A DNA stretch of 40,694 bases from Deltaproteobacteria bacterium (GTDB taxonomy: Bacteria > Myxococcota_A > Polyangia > Haliangiales > SHYZ01): positions 1-40,694 of the forward strand of contig JACQUZ010000089.1 in NCBI GenBank assembly GCA_016210055.1, in the 5' to 3' direction. Shown in pieces: positions 6,568 to 14,605 of this stretch. The position numbers and the translations under genes are program-made. Below the pieces are notes generated by a model. The model made no database searches. It was not told the DNA's origin and saw only the letters and a list, made by a program, of their open reading frames with translations. How positions within the stretch are numbered: the first letter of the stretch is position 1; every line of letters begins with the position of its first letter.

Positions 6568-8985
6568 ATGGACTCGACATTGCTCGGGCTGGCGAACGCC
6601 GGCACCACCCACCACGGCGGCGAAGCTAGCCTTATTCTACCGGATCTCAGCTCAGTCACGTTCATGGGCGTGACCGGCTCCGCCCTGCTTACGGCGGGGA
6701 TCGGCGTCTGCGTCTTGGGGCTCATCTTCGGACTTGTGATTTACCAGAACCTCAAGAGGCTCCCTGTCCACAGGTCCATGCGAGAGATCTCCGAGCTCAT
6801 CTATGAGACCTGCAAGACCTACCTATGGACCCAGGGAAAGTTCATCCTGCGCCTCGAAGTCCTAATTGGCATCATCATGGTCATCTACTTCGGCGTGTTA
6901 CGACATTTCGAGCCTATTAAGGTGGCCATCATCGTCTTGTTTAGCCTGATTGGCATCGCGGGAAGCTACTTCGTAGCCTGGTTTGGTATCCGCGTGAACA
7001 CCTTCGCGAACTCGCGCACGGCGTTCGCGAGCCTCGCCGGCAAGCCGTTTCCGACCTATGCCATTCCGCTCAAGGCAGGGATGAGCATCGGCATGCTGCT
7101 CATCAGCACCGAGTTGCTCATCATGCTGGCGATTCTTCTTTGGATCCCGAGAGACTACGCCGGCCCCTGTTTCATTGGGTTCGCCATCGGCGAGTCCCTA
7201 GGCGCTTCAGCGCTGCGCATTGCCGGAGGCATCTTCACCAAGATCGCGGATATTGGCTCGGATCTCATGAAGATCGTCTTCAATATCAAGGAAGACGACG
7301 CACGCAACCCGGGCGTGATCGCTGACTGCACGGGTGACAACGCTGGCGACTCGGTCGGTCCCACGGCAGACGGGTTTGAAACCTACGGAGTGACTGGCGT
7401 CGCCCTAATCACATTCATTCTCCTCGCGGTCAACCCGGAGTACAGGGTGCCTCTCCTCGTCTGGATCTTCGTGATGCGTATCTCGATGATCTTGGCAAGC
7501 GGCATCTCCTACCTGGTCAACGAAGCCGTCGTGAAGAGTCGGTATGGGAATGCCGACAAGATGAACTTCGAGCATCCGCTCACCGCGCTGGTTTGGCTCA
7601 CCTCTATCGTCTCGGTGGCAACTACCTTCGGCGTCTCCTACCTGCTCATTCCGACCCTCGGTGGCGACCCGGACATGTGGTGGAAACTTTCGAGCATCAT
7701 CACGTGTGGCACGCTCGCAGGCGCCGTAATTCCCGAGGTCATCAAGGTCTTCACGTCTACGAGCTCAGCGCACGTTCGCGAGGTCGTGACGGCCTCGCGC
7801 GAAGGGGGCGCTTCGCTGAACGTGCTCTCTGGCTTCACTGCCGGGAACTTTAGCGCCTACTGGATGGGATTCATCATCGTCGCTCTCATGGGGACCGCGT
7901 ACTTAATATCTGGCCAGGGGCTCGAGCAGATCATGATCGCATCCCCCGTATTTGCCTTTGGCCTCGTAGCCTTTGGCTTCTTGGGCATGGGCCCCGTAAC
8001 CATTGCTGTCGATTCATATGGGCCCGTTACGGACAATGCTCAGTCTGTCTACGAGCTATCGACCATTGAGTCGCTGCCTGGCATCAAGGAAGAGATCAAG
8101 CGCGAGCACGGCTTTGACGTGAACTTCGACAAGGCTAAGCACTTCCTCGAGGACAACGACGGCGCCGGGAATACCTTCAAGGCAACAGCCAAGCCCGTTC
8201 TCATCGGAACCGCGGTTGTTGGCGCCACCACGATGATCTTCTCGATTATCGTCATCCTTACCCAAGGGCTATCCGTAAACCTCGACAAGCTGTCGATGCT
8301 TCACCCGCCATTCCTCCTCGGCCTCATCACCGGCGGCGCAGTGATTTATTGGTTCACGGGCGCTTCCACCCAGGCAGTCTCCACGGGCGCCTACCGGGCG
8401 GTCGAGTTCATCAAGGCGAACATCCGGTTGGACACCGGTGAGAAGGCGTCGATTTCAGACAGCAAGAAGGTCGTCGAGATCTGCACGCAGTACGCTCAGA
8501 AGGGCATGGTCAACATCTTCCTCACGGTATTCTTCAGCACCCTCGCCTTCGCCCTTCTCGAGGCCTACTTCTTCATTGGCTATCTCATTTCGATTGCGCT
8601 CTTCGGCCTGTATCAAGCCATCTTCATGGCCAATGCGGGTGGTGCGTGGGACAACGCCAAGAAGATCGTTGAGGTAGAGCTCAAAGAAAAAGGCTCACCT
8701 CTCCACGCCGCCACCGTCGTTGGGGACACCGTGGGGGACCCCTTCAAAGACACCTCGTCGGTTGCCATGAACCCGATCATCAAGTTCACAACCCTGTTCG
8801 GCCTCCTGGCAGTCGAGGTAGCGATCGAGCTCACTCCAACCCTCGGCCGTTCACTGGCCGCCGTGTTCTTCGCCATCTCTGTGGTGTTCGCTTGGCGGTC
8901 CTTCTATGCGATGCGCATCCGAGCAGGAGCTGACGCCGAAGTGGCCCCTGCGCCGCGCGCCACCGCAGCTATACCCCCGCGTTAG
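6568..8985 (+). CDS. hppA: Membrane-bound ion-pumping pyrophosphatase, divergent type
   Basis: Hydrolyses pyrophosphate and pumps H+ (or Na+) across the inner membrane. About 805 residues with some 16 hydrophobic segments. Family hallmarks are GGIFTKIADIGSDL, KEDDARNPGVIADCTGDNAG, GPVTDNAQSVYEL and, near the C-terminus, GDTVGDPFKDTS. Two features are unusual. The usual D-x7-K-x-E substrate motif (DVGADLVGKVE type) is here DIGSDLMKIVF (from Asp228), one residue shorter and lacking the Glu. The GNTxKA block reads GNTFKATAK, with Lys (about 538) where potassium-independent enzymes have it. This fits a divergent subfamily, so ion and cofactor use should not be copied from standard annotation. Start: ATG at 6568 with GGAGG (6552-6556) ahead. 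An in-frame TTG at 6550 is possible but has no ribosome site. Confidence 0.93.
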   Translation: MDSTLLGLANAGTTHHGGEASLILPDLSSVTFMGVTGSALLTAGIGVCVLGLIFGLVIYQNLKRLPVHRSMREISELIYETCKTYLWTQGKFILRLEVLIGIIMVIYFGVLRHFEPIKVAIIVLFSLIGIAGSYFVAWFGIRVNTFANSRTAFASLAGKPFPTYAIPLKAGMSIGMLLISTELLIMLAILLWIPRDYAGPCFIGFAIGESLGASALRIAGGIFTKIADIGSDLMKIVFNIKEDDARNPGVIADCTGDNAGDSVGPTADGFETYGVTGVALITFILLAVNPEYRVPLLVWIFVMRISMILASGISYLVNEAVVKSRYGNADKMNFEHPLTALVWLTSIVSVATTFGVSYLLIPTLGGDPDMWWKLSSIITCGTLAGAVIPEVIKVFTSTSSAHVREVVTASREGGASLNVLSGFTAGNFSAYWMGFIIVALMGTAYLISGQGLEQIMIASPVFAFGLVAFGFLGMGPVTIAVDSYGPVTDNAQSVYELSTIESLPGIKEEIKREHGFDVNFDKAKHFLEDNDGAGNTFKATAKPVLIGTAVVGATTMIFSIIVILTQGLSVNLDKLSMLHPPFLLGLITGGAVIYWFTGASTQAVSTGAYRAVEFIKANIRLDTGEKASISDSKKVVEICTQYAQKGMVNIFLTVFFSTLAFALLEAYFFIGYLISIALFGLYQAIFMANAGGAWDNAKKIVEVELKEKGSPLHAATVVGDTVGDPFKDTSSVAMNPIIKFTTLFGLLAVEVAIELTPTLGRSLAAVFFAISVVFAWRSFYAMRIRAGADAEVAPAPRATAAIPPR

Positions 8986-9001
8986 CCCGAAGCCTACACC
9001 A

Positions 9002-9262
9002 CTACGCCGCCAACCTCCTCCCAACCAGCAGCCGGTACACGACCAAGAGAAGCATCGCGCCGATGATGGACGCGATGATGCCCGGCCCCTCTGCGGGCGA
9101 CCGGTACCATCCCAGGGCGCTTCCCATGAATCCTGCCAGCATCGAGCCGGCGATTCCGAGGAGGATGGTCATGACAATGCCGGCCGGATCTCTTCCCGGC
9201 ATGAACAGCTTGGCGAGCGCGCCGACGACAAAACCGATAAGTAGGGTCGTCAGAATTTCCAT
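9002..9262 (-). CDS. GlsB/YeaQ/YmgE-family stress-response membrane protein
   Basis: 86 residues, almost entirely three hydrophobic segments: about 4-20, 28-48 and 60-80. The glycine-rich family pattern is clear: GFVVGALAKLFMPGRDPAG, then ILLGIAGSMLAGFMG and IIASIIGAMLLLVVYRLL. The family is often called transglycosylase-associated, but its biochemical role is not established. Members respond to envelope or general stress in several bacteria. The gene is the last of three on this strand, 83 bases after the heavy-metal-domain gene. It ends 16 bases from the pyrophosphatase stop, with which it converges. Its Shine-Dalgarno is entirely inside a perfect 9-base-pair hairpin next to the start codon, which suggests translational control. 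Confidence 0.9.
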   Translation of the reverse strand: MEILTTLLIGFVVGALAKLFMPGRDPAGIVMTILLGIAGSMLAGFMGSALGWYRSPAEGPGIIASIIGAMLLLVVYRLLVGRRLAA

Positions 9263-9283
9263 GCTTTCCTCCGAGAGGAAAGC
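9263..9283 (-). promoter_or_regulatory. Hairpin sequestering the Shine-Dalgarno of the GlsB-family gene
   Basis: In the mRNA sense, GCTTTCCTC and GAGGAAAGC are perfect 9-base arms with a 3-base TCG loop, ending directly at the ATG (9260-9262). The 3' arm contains the ribosome site (GAGGA, 6 bases before ATG). The folded form would hide it, as in RNA thermometers or other leader switches. Confidence 0.6.
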
Positions 9284-9345
9284 TAGGTCGGGCGGGGAAT
9301 CAGATAAGGCCTAACGGAAAAAAAGCGCCGAAACTAAGCTAATTT

Positions 9346-9696
9346 CTACGCCTCCGGGGACGCCTTGTACCCCACCCCAGTAATCGTTTCAGCGATCTTC
9401 CCGGCGCTGAGCTTGGCCGCGTCATAGTCCACAAGCACGCGCCCCTCGCCTACTTTCACGTCCACCTTGACAATGCCTTCGAGCTTCCCGAGCTGCGCCT
9501 TGATCTTGTCGCCGCAGCCGCCACAATGCATGCCCTCGACCTTGAAAGCTGCGCTGGCGAGCTTCTTGACTTCTTGCTGCTTCTTGGCCTCGGCCTTCGC
9601 TTCACTGCCATGGCCCGGGCAGGCGTAGGCGACTGACATGGAAAGCGCCGACGCAAGAACGACGGCGGAGAGCACGGACGCGATCTTCTTCAACAT
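9346..9696 (-). CDS. Secreted heavy-metal-associated domain protein (MerP-like)
   Basis: 116 residues from the ATG at 9696, which has GGAGGAAA just upstream. A longer frame begins at 9732 but would put 12 charged residues before the signal peptide. Residues 1-25 are a signal peptide ending SVAYA before Cys26. A short Lys/Ala/Glu linker follows. Residues about 50-114 form a ferredoxin-like HMA domain with the metal-binding motif GMHCGGC (Cys58, Cys61). Such domains bind Cu(I), Hg(II) or other soft metals and pass them to transporters. Being exported, this one resembles MerP rather than a cytoplasmic CopZ. No metal ATPase or mer gene is in the window, so the partner and metal are unknown. The final GYKASPEA matches the usual HMA ending. 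Confidence 0.88.
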   Translation of the reverse strand: MLKKIASVLSAVVLASALSMSVAYACPGHGSEAKAEAKKQQEVKKLASAAFKVEGMHCGGCGDKIKAQLGKLEGIVKVDVKVGEGRVLVDYDAAKLSAGKIAETITGVGYKASPEA

Positions 9697-9745
9697 GTTT
9701 TTCCTCCGAAGCTTCGGTACATAAGACGGCATTTGTCACGCGTAG

Positions 9746-10438
9746 TCAACGCAGCGCGCGCCACATGGGCGCCGCGAACGGGAGCACCGCGCCAGCCAGG
9801 AACATGATCCCTGCGGGGACTGCCAGCGCAGGCAGTCCCCCCCAGGATGACCCAAGCGCTGCGAAGCTCGCCGTGATGGCGGCCGCCGCCATGGCGACAA
9901 GTCCCCAAGTTCGCAGGCGGACAACCGCCCAAAGCCCCGCTGCACCGATCAGAAGAGCGACAAGAGGGAGAACAAGACCGTCCTCCCTGGGCGCCAAGCC
10001 ACCAAGAATCAGGTAGGGAATGCTCGCGCCCGCCCGCATGATGGACTTGCCCAGGCGATTCGCGCCGTTTTCGTCCATCCGGTACCGCTCCCGCCAGTCC
10101 TTGCGCCCATCGAACAGGCTGGCAGGCCCCTTACCCACGAGCGACAACGCGACTACGAGGTGAGCGCCTCCCCAGATGAGGACAAAGGGTTCCGCCCCCA
10201 CCTGCCACGCCATCATGGCAGCCATGATAAGCCCTGAAACCCCGAGCCCGAGACAATACCAGCGGGACCAAAACCAGCCCGCCACCAGGCCAAAAAAACC
10301 TGCCAGGTAAGCAAGCGCCAACGCGCCAAACATTGGAGCGGGGGGATCTGGCCCGAGGATCGCGTTGAGCAAGAACAGCGACCCGAAGAACGAAAGAACG
10401 ACGGCTGCACACGCTTTTCGTTCACCGACAAGCCACAT
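9746..10438 (-). CDS. Polytopic membrane protein of unknown function
   Basis: 230 residues with about six or seven hydrophobic segments: near 12-30, 36-58, 62-80, 85-100, 140-160 and a long run from 165 to 225. A single polar stretch between them (about residues 105-135, KGPASLFDGRKDWRERYRMD) should be a cytoplasmic or periplasmic loop. No family motif is recognised. The gene heads a three-gene minus-strand group with the HMA-domain and GlsB genes; the gap to the next gene is 49 bases. The ATG has no Shine-Dalgarno, but a perfect TATAAT box lies 8 bases upstream, so the message may be leaderless. Reality of the gene is supported by codon pattern and by its clean fit between neighbours. Confidence 0.7.
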   Translation of the reverse strand: MWLVGERKACAAVVLSFFGSLFLLNAILGPDPPAPMFGALALAYLAGFFGLVAGWFWSRWYCLGLGVSGLIMAAMMAWQVGAEPFVLIWGGAHLVVALSLVGKGPASLFDGRKDWRERYRMDENGANRLGKSIMRAGASIPYLILGGLAPREDGLVLPLVALLIGAAGLWAVVRLRTWGLVAMAAAAITASFAALGSSWGGLPALAVPAGIMFLAGAVLPFAAPMWRALR

Positions 10439-10446
10439 GCCTAGGT

Positions 10447-10452
10447 ATTATA
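10447..10452 (-). promoter_or_regulatory. Perfect -10 box (TATAAT) 8 bases before an ATG
   Basis: On the minus strand TATAAT ends 8 bases before the ATG at 10438, so transcription would begin at or within a couple of bases of the start codon. No convincing -35 is seen 16-18 bases upstream, so an activator may be needed. Confidence 0.4.
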
Positions 10453-10525
10453 TCCGCGACTGCGCGCCCTGCACGAACGGCTTGGCGGTTGCGCAGAAGG
10501 AACCTCGGACAAGCGGGAAACGAGC

Positions 10526-11842
10526 GTGCCAACTCGCCAGGACAACACGAGCGGACTTCTGGTTCTCAGCCGAGAAACGGGTACTCCCGCGATCGACCTG
10601 GGGTCGCTGCGACTTCCCCTCGCGACATTGGACTACCTCAAGGAAGAGGTCGCCAGGCGGTTGCAGATCCTCCCGTTGCGCGTAGATCAAGGTCACGTCT
10701 TCGTGGCGGTGAGTGATCCAAACGATAGCGTGGCGCTAGACGAAGTGAAGTTCTTGTCCGGAAAGAAGGTGGTTGCTTACGCAGCACCACCCAGTCTGCT
10801 GGCGGAAGTGATCGATGAGGCCTACGCCGCCAAGCGGCGCGGCGAGCTGGAGTGGCGCGGCGCCAAGGCTCTGCGTGGGGGGACACCGATGGACACGAAC
10901 GACGGAAGCACGAGGCCCCTTGCGCCCAGTCCGGCGCCAGACGTTCCTGCAACACCGCAAGTCTCGCCACTCCTCCGCGAGGCGGACCTCCCGGTGTCCG
11001 CGCCCCCTGTTCGGGAGCCCTTTGTAGACGCCTCGTATTTCGGCTCGATACCGTCTGATCCGTCCGCGCAGCGAAAGCGCGCGCGCATCCTGGTGGTTGA
11101 CGACGAGACCGTCATCTGCCGGATCGTGAGGCAGGCGCTGGCTCAGCGTGGGTACGAGGTCATCGAAGCAAACAAGGGCATGGATGCGCTTCGCCTGATC
11201 AAGGAACAAGAGCCCGATGCGCTTTTACTCGACGCCATGCTTCCGGACGTCCATGGGTTCGACATCTGCAAGCGCCTGAAGGAGAGCCGCCGCTACCGCC
11301 ATATTCCAGTGGTGATGATGACGGCCGTGTACAAGGGATGGCGGATGGCGGCGGATCTCAAGGAGTCGTACGGGGTCTCGGGCTGTATTGAAAAGCCGTT
11401 CAACATCCACGACGTGGTGCGCTACATCGAAGATGCGCTGGCCGGCCGCTCGATCGAGGCCAGGCCCGACGCCCAAGCCCTCTCCGCCGAGGCACAGCAG
11501 CTCTACACCGAGAGCGCCAAGGCATATCAGCGAGGAGACCTGGACTCGGCGATTTCGTCGTTATCCGCAGCGGTCGCCATAGACCCGCTAAGCCCATCGC
11601 TCAGGCATCAGCTGGGCCTGCTCTACGCCCAGAGAGGCCACGACTTCGCCGCCATCCAGGAGCTCGAGGTCGCGGTGGACCTGGATCCGACGCGGTTCTC
11701 CTCGCTCCGCAACCTTGCGATCCTTTTCCAAAGGCGAGGATTCCGGCGCAAGGCGTGCGAGATGTGGGAGCGTGCCCTCGCCCACGCCACCGACGAGGCC
11801 ACGAGGCGCGAGATCAAGGATCTCCTCGTGCAGCTGCTGTAG
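10526..11842 (+). CDS. MshEN/GspE-N-like domain, receiver domain and TPR fusion protein
   Basis: 438 residues, GTG start. Residues about 15-100 match the second half of the GspE/MshE N-terminal domain (GTPAIDLGSLRLPLATLDYL, ILPLRVDQGHVFVAVSDPND, LDEVKFLSGKKVVAY). A Pro/Ala-rich linker (about 115-180) follows. Then comes a receiver domain at about 187-305 with ARILVVDDE, phosphoacceptor Asp236 in LLLDAMLPD, Thr266 and Lys290. Residues about 322-420 hold TPR-like repeats. There is no ATPase or DNA-binding domain, so output is probably by protein-protein contact, perhaps in type II secretion, type IV pili or motility signalling. The N-terminal helical part of MshEN, which carries the RLG c-di-GMP motif, is missing and no upstream in-frame start restores it. 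The alpha/beta hydrolase gene starts 2 bases after its stop. Confidence 0.85.
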   Translation: MPTRQDNTSGLLVLSRETGTPAIDLGSLRLPLATLDYLKEEVARRLQILPLRVDQGHVFVAVSDPNDSVALDEVKFLSGKKVVAYAAPPSLLAEVIDEAYAAKRRGELEWRGAKALRGGTPMDTNDGSTRPLAPSPAPDVPATPQVSPLLREADLPVSAPPVREPFVDASYFGSIPSDPSAQRKRARILVVDDETVICRIVRQALAQRGYEVIEANKGMDALRLIKEQEPDALLLDAMLPDVHGFDICKRLKESRRYRHIPVVMMTAVYKGWRMAADLKESYGVSGCIEKPFNIHDVVRYIEDALAGRSIEARPDAQALSAEAQQLYTESAKAYQRGDLDSAISSLSAAVAIDPLSPSLRHQLGLLYAQRGHDFAAIQELEVAVDLDPTRFSSLRNLAILFQRRGFRRKACEMWERALAHATDEATRREIKDLLVQLL

Positions 11843-11844
11843 AC

Positions 11845-12702
11845 GTGTCGGGACGTCGCGAAGAACGCTGGGTTCAAGCCCCGGACGGGGCCGCGCTGTA
11901 CGTGGTTGAGATTGGACCACCGGAGGCGCCGCCGCTCGTGCTCCTCCACGGGGGACCGGCCGCGCACCATGACTACCTCTTGCCGGCGTTCGCCACCTTG
12001 GCCGGGAAGCGGCGATTGATCCTCTACGACCAGCGCGGGGGCGGTCGCTCGCGCACGTCTCCGTCGGTCGACCTGTCGTATCCGCGGCATGTGCAAGACC
12101 TGGGGACCGTGATGGACGCACTCGGCATGACGCGCGCCGACGTAGCGGGTTATTCCTTTGGCGGTCTATGGGCCATGCTGTTCGCCGCGCGGTACCCAGG
12201 GCGCGTGGACCGCTTGCTGCTCGTGTCGTCGATCCCCCCTCACCATGGTTTTCGCCCGGCCTTGGACCGCGCCCTTGCGGCCGGACAGGCTCGGCCGGCG
12301 GTCCTCGCTGAGCGCAAGGCACTCGAGGACTCGGGAATGAGAGACGCGGCGCCCGAGGAGTATCGGCGTCGCCGATTCGCCCTGTCAGTCGCGGGATATT
12401 TCGTGGATCACCGACTTGCCCATGCTCTCACGCCTTTTCGCGTGCAGGCCCGCGCGGCAGAGGCCGTCAAGCAGAGCCTCGGCCCGTTTGACTTCCGCCA
12501 AGAGCTCGGGGCCATTGCTGGCGCCCGCACCTTGGTGGTTCATGGAGAGAACGATCCGCTCGATATTTCGTTCGCACGGGATACTGCCGTCCTGCTCGGG
12601 GCCCGCATGGAAGCGATTCCCCTGTGCGGCCATGTCCCCTACGTGGAAGCTCCAGAACCGTTCTTCGCTATACTGGGCGAGTTCTTGGGAGGTCACCGGT
12701 GA
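11845..12702 (+). CDS. Alpha/beta hydrolase (proline iminopeptidase-like)
   Basis: 285 residues from GTG 11845, two bases after the previous stop; a longer in-frame start at 11755 would lie inside the upstream gene and is rejected. The fold is shown by VLLHGGPAAHHDYLLP (oxyanion region), YDQRGGGRS and the nucleophile elbow GYSFGG (Ser104). The acid is in VVHGENDPLD (Asp237) and the base in PLCGHVPYVE (His263), giving a complete catalytic triad. The HGGP and DQRGGGRS motifs resemble proline iminopeptidases and related esterases, but the substrate cannot be read from sequence. No signal peptide is seen, so it is cytoplasmic. Its stop overlaps the GTG of the next gene (GTGA), which indicates translational coupling across three genes. 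Confidence 0.88.
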   Translation: MSGRREERWVQAPDGAALYVVEIGPPEAPPLVLLHGGPAAHHDYLLPAFATLAGKRRLILYDQRGGGRSRTSPSVDLSYPRHVQDLGTVMDALGMTRADVAGYSFGGLWAMLFAARYPGRVDRLLLVSSIPPHHGFRPALDRALAAGQARPAVLAERKALEDSGMRDAAPEEYRRRRFALSVAGYFVDHRLAHALTPFRVQARAAEAVKQSLGPFDFRQELGAIAGARTLVVHGENDPLDISFARDTAVLLGARMEAIPLCGHVPYVEAPEPFFAILGEFLGGHR

Positions 12703-13409
12703 AGAAGTGCCCGACGTTCCTCATCGCTCTTGGCATCTTGTGGCTCATTCCCCGACCCGCGAGCGCCCAGGTCAAGACTGCCGCGTGTGGGCTCCGGAAT
12801 CTCCCCCTGGCAGCGGGGAACACGTGGACCTACCGCAGCGGCTCGGTGGACGTCACCATCCGCGTCCTCGAGGTGACAGCGGGAAAGGACGCGGCAGGTC
12901 GTCCCGTGACCAAGATCTCGGTCGAGGAGAAGCTTCACGGGCGCACCCACACCACGAGCATGAGCTGCACGACGCAAGGGCTAAGCGTCCCACCGGATAG
13001 CTTCTTTTTCGCTGGAGAGCCCGGTGGGGCCGTCGGCGGCAAGTTCACTGAGACGGCACGCGAAGGCGTCACGTGGCCCCAGGACGCCGCGCTTGCCCCG
13101 GGCATTTCGTGGGTCGAGAAGGTCAAGGCGGATCAGAGCGGCCCTCACCTGGCAGCACACGTGGAAGTTGAGCGCCATGTCGCAGTGAAAGGCCCCGAGC
13201 AAGTCGTGAGCCCGCTCGGGCGGTTCACGGCGCAGAGGGTTGGATTTGAGCTGCGCGGGAGAGGCGTGGTGAAGGATCAGAAGCAGGAGCTTCCAGTGAA
13301 GCGCCCGGGCACCTTCTGGATTGCTCGCGGCGTTGGCGTCTTGCGGGTGGAAGATGCCTTTGACCGCGCCTGGGAGCTCGTTGGGACCAACCTCGTTCCT
13401 GGGCGTTAA
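12699..13409 (+). CDS. Secreted protein of unknown function
   Basis: 236 residues. The GTG at 12699 overlaps the TGA of the hydrolase gene and has GGGAGG 6 bases ahead. Residues 1 to about 22 are a signal peptide (CPTFLIALGILWLIPRPASA, then Q). The mature part is beta-rich, with LPLAAGNTWTYRSGSVDVT near the start, a pattern common in exported proteins annotated only as hypothetical in myxobacteria. Phrases such as VVSPLGRFTAQRVGFELRG and KRPGTFWIARGVGVLRVEDA suggest an all-beta lipocalin-like or DUF-type repeat of strands. Function unknown. Coupling to an alpha/beta hydrolase and a receiver-TPR protein suggests shared expression. It converges on the rRNA methyltransferase gene with only 2 bases between stops. 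Confidence 0.8.
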   Translation: MKKCPTFLIALGILWLIPRPASAQVKTAACGLRNLPLAAGNTWTYRSGSVDVTIRVLEVTAGKDAAGRPVTKISVEEKLHGRTHTTSMSCTTQGLSVPPDSFFFAGEPGGAVGGKFTETAREGVTWPQDAALAPGISWVEKVKADQSGPHLAAHVEVERHVAVKGPEQVVSPLGRFTAQRVGFELRGRGVVKDQKQELPVKRPGTFWIARGVGVLRVEDAFDRAWELVGTNLVPGR

Positions 13410-13411
13410 CC

Positions 13412-14605
13412 CTAGGTAAGATGGACCAGCAAGAACTTCAGGTACCGTCCCTCGGGGAACGACGGTGGTACCGGGTGGTCTACCCCGGCTCCCCGCACGT
13501 CGAGGACGCGCGCCGTGCGTCCGGTTTCCGAGACGCCCAGGGCGACCTGGGCCCAGAAATCGTCGGCCGTGACGTGACTCGAACAGGAAGCGGTGCAAAG
13601 GAGGCCCCCTTGCCGGGCGACGCTCGCCGCCGCGCGGGCAAGCTGGCGATAGGCGAGAAGCGCCCGAGGCTTTGCCTTTTCGCTCGGCGCAAAGCTCGGA
13701 GGATCGCAGATCACCATGTCCCACTTCCGCCGTCTCTCCATGGCGCCCTCGAGGAATTCGAGCGCGTCAGCGATGACGAGCTCCTGACCCGCCAGGGGGA
13801 TTTCATTGCGCGCAAGGTTCCGCCTCGCCACCTCAATGGCGGGACGAGCCACGTCCACGGTGGTCACCTGGCGGGCTCCGCCCAGCGCGGCGGCCACCGA
13901 AAATCCGCCGGTGTAGGCGAACAGGTTGAGCACCCGGGCGCCAGCGGCAAGCTTGTGAACCAGGAGTCGATTGTCCCTTTGGTCGAGGAAGAAACCGGTC
14001 TTTTGGCCATGAACGACGTCGACCTCAAACTGGGCGTTCCCTTCGCGAATAACCACCGGCTCTTTGGGTTCCTCTCCTAGGAGCGCCTCTCCATGCGCCG
14101 TGCGGGCGCCCTTCCCTTCATCGGGGCGCGCCCATGCCCGTTCGACGGGGACCCCCCCACTCGCCGCGAGCGCAAGCACCTGCGATAACCTTGGCCGCCA
14201 GAACGCCCGAGCCGCAGAACCATCGAAGCGCACCACCGCAAGGCTCACGTAGAGGTCGACCACCAAGCCAGGACAGAAGTCCCCCTCCCCATGGATCAGG
14301 CGGACGCCATCACTGTCCAAGTGCGTGGCCGCCGCCTTGCGCAAGGCCACAGCGCTTCCAACACGCCGTTCAAGCCACTCGTCGTCGAGCGCCTGGTCGG
14401 GGTCCCTCGACATCACCCGCACAGCGATGGGCGAGTCGGGATCAAAGAAGCCTCGTGCCAGCGGCCGGCCTCTTGGATCCTCAACGAGGACCTCATCCCC
14501 GGCAGCTAACCGGCGCCCGTCCGGCGCCAGGGCGTGGCGATAGACCCAGGGGTGCCCGGTCAGGATGTGGCGCGTGATGTCCTTGGCCAACCTAAGGCGC
14601 TTCAC
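13412..14605 (-). CDS. rlmI: Class I rRNA large-subunit methyltransferase, RlmI-type
   Basis: 397 residues, GTG start with GAGGAGGAC just upstream. SAM-dependent methyltransferase of the RlmI/YccW group, which makes 5-methylcytosine in 23S rRNA in Escherichia coli. Residues about 1-75 form a PUA RNA-binding domain. The linker domain is followed by GFFLDQRDNR (204-213), then the SAM-binding loop LNLFAYTGGFS (226-236), acidic Asp251, motif IV CDPPSFAPS (300-308) and SCSSH (340-344) with Cys341 placed like the catalytic cysteine. The usual site-specificity is inferred, not shown. The GTG overlaps the stop of the propeller lipoprotein gene by 4 bases (GTGA), so the two are probably co-translated. 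Confidence 0.9.
   Translation of the reverse strand: MKRLRLAKDITRHILTGHPWVYRHALAPDGRRLAAGDEVLVEDPRGRPLARGFFDPDSPIAVRVMSRDPDQALDDEWLERRVGSAVALRKAAATHLDSDGVRLIHGEGDFCPGLVVDLYVSLAVVRFDGSAARAFWRPRLSQVLALAASGGVPVERAWARPDEGKGARTAHGEALLGEEPKEPVVIREGNAQFEVDVVHGQKTGFFLDQRDNRLLVHKLAAGARVLNLFAYTGGFSVAAALGGARQVTTVDVARPAIEVARRNLARNEIPLAGQELVIADALEFLEGAMERRRKWDMVICDPPSFAPSEKAKPRALLAYRQLARAAASVARQGGLLCTASCSSHVTADDFWAQVALGVSETGRTARVLDVRGAGVDHPVPPSFPEGRYLKFLLVHLT

Noticed and set aside
9706..9717. Palindrome CCGAAGCTTCGG before the heavy-metal-domain gene
   Set aside because: A 12-base palindrome with no loop gives only a 4-base stem and overlaps the ribosome site partly; too weak to call a regulatory hairpin.
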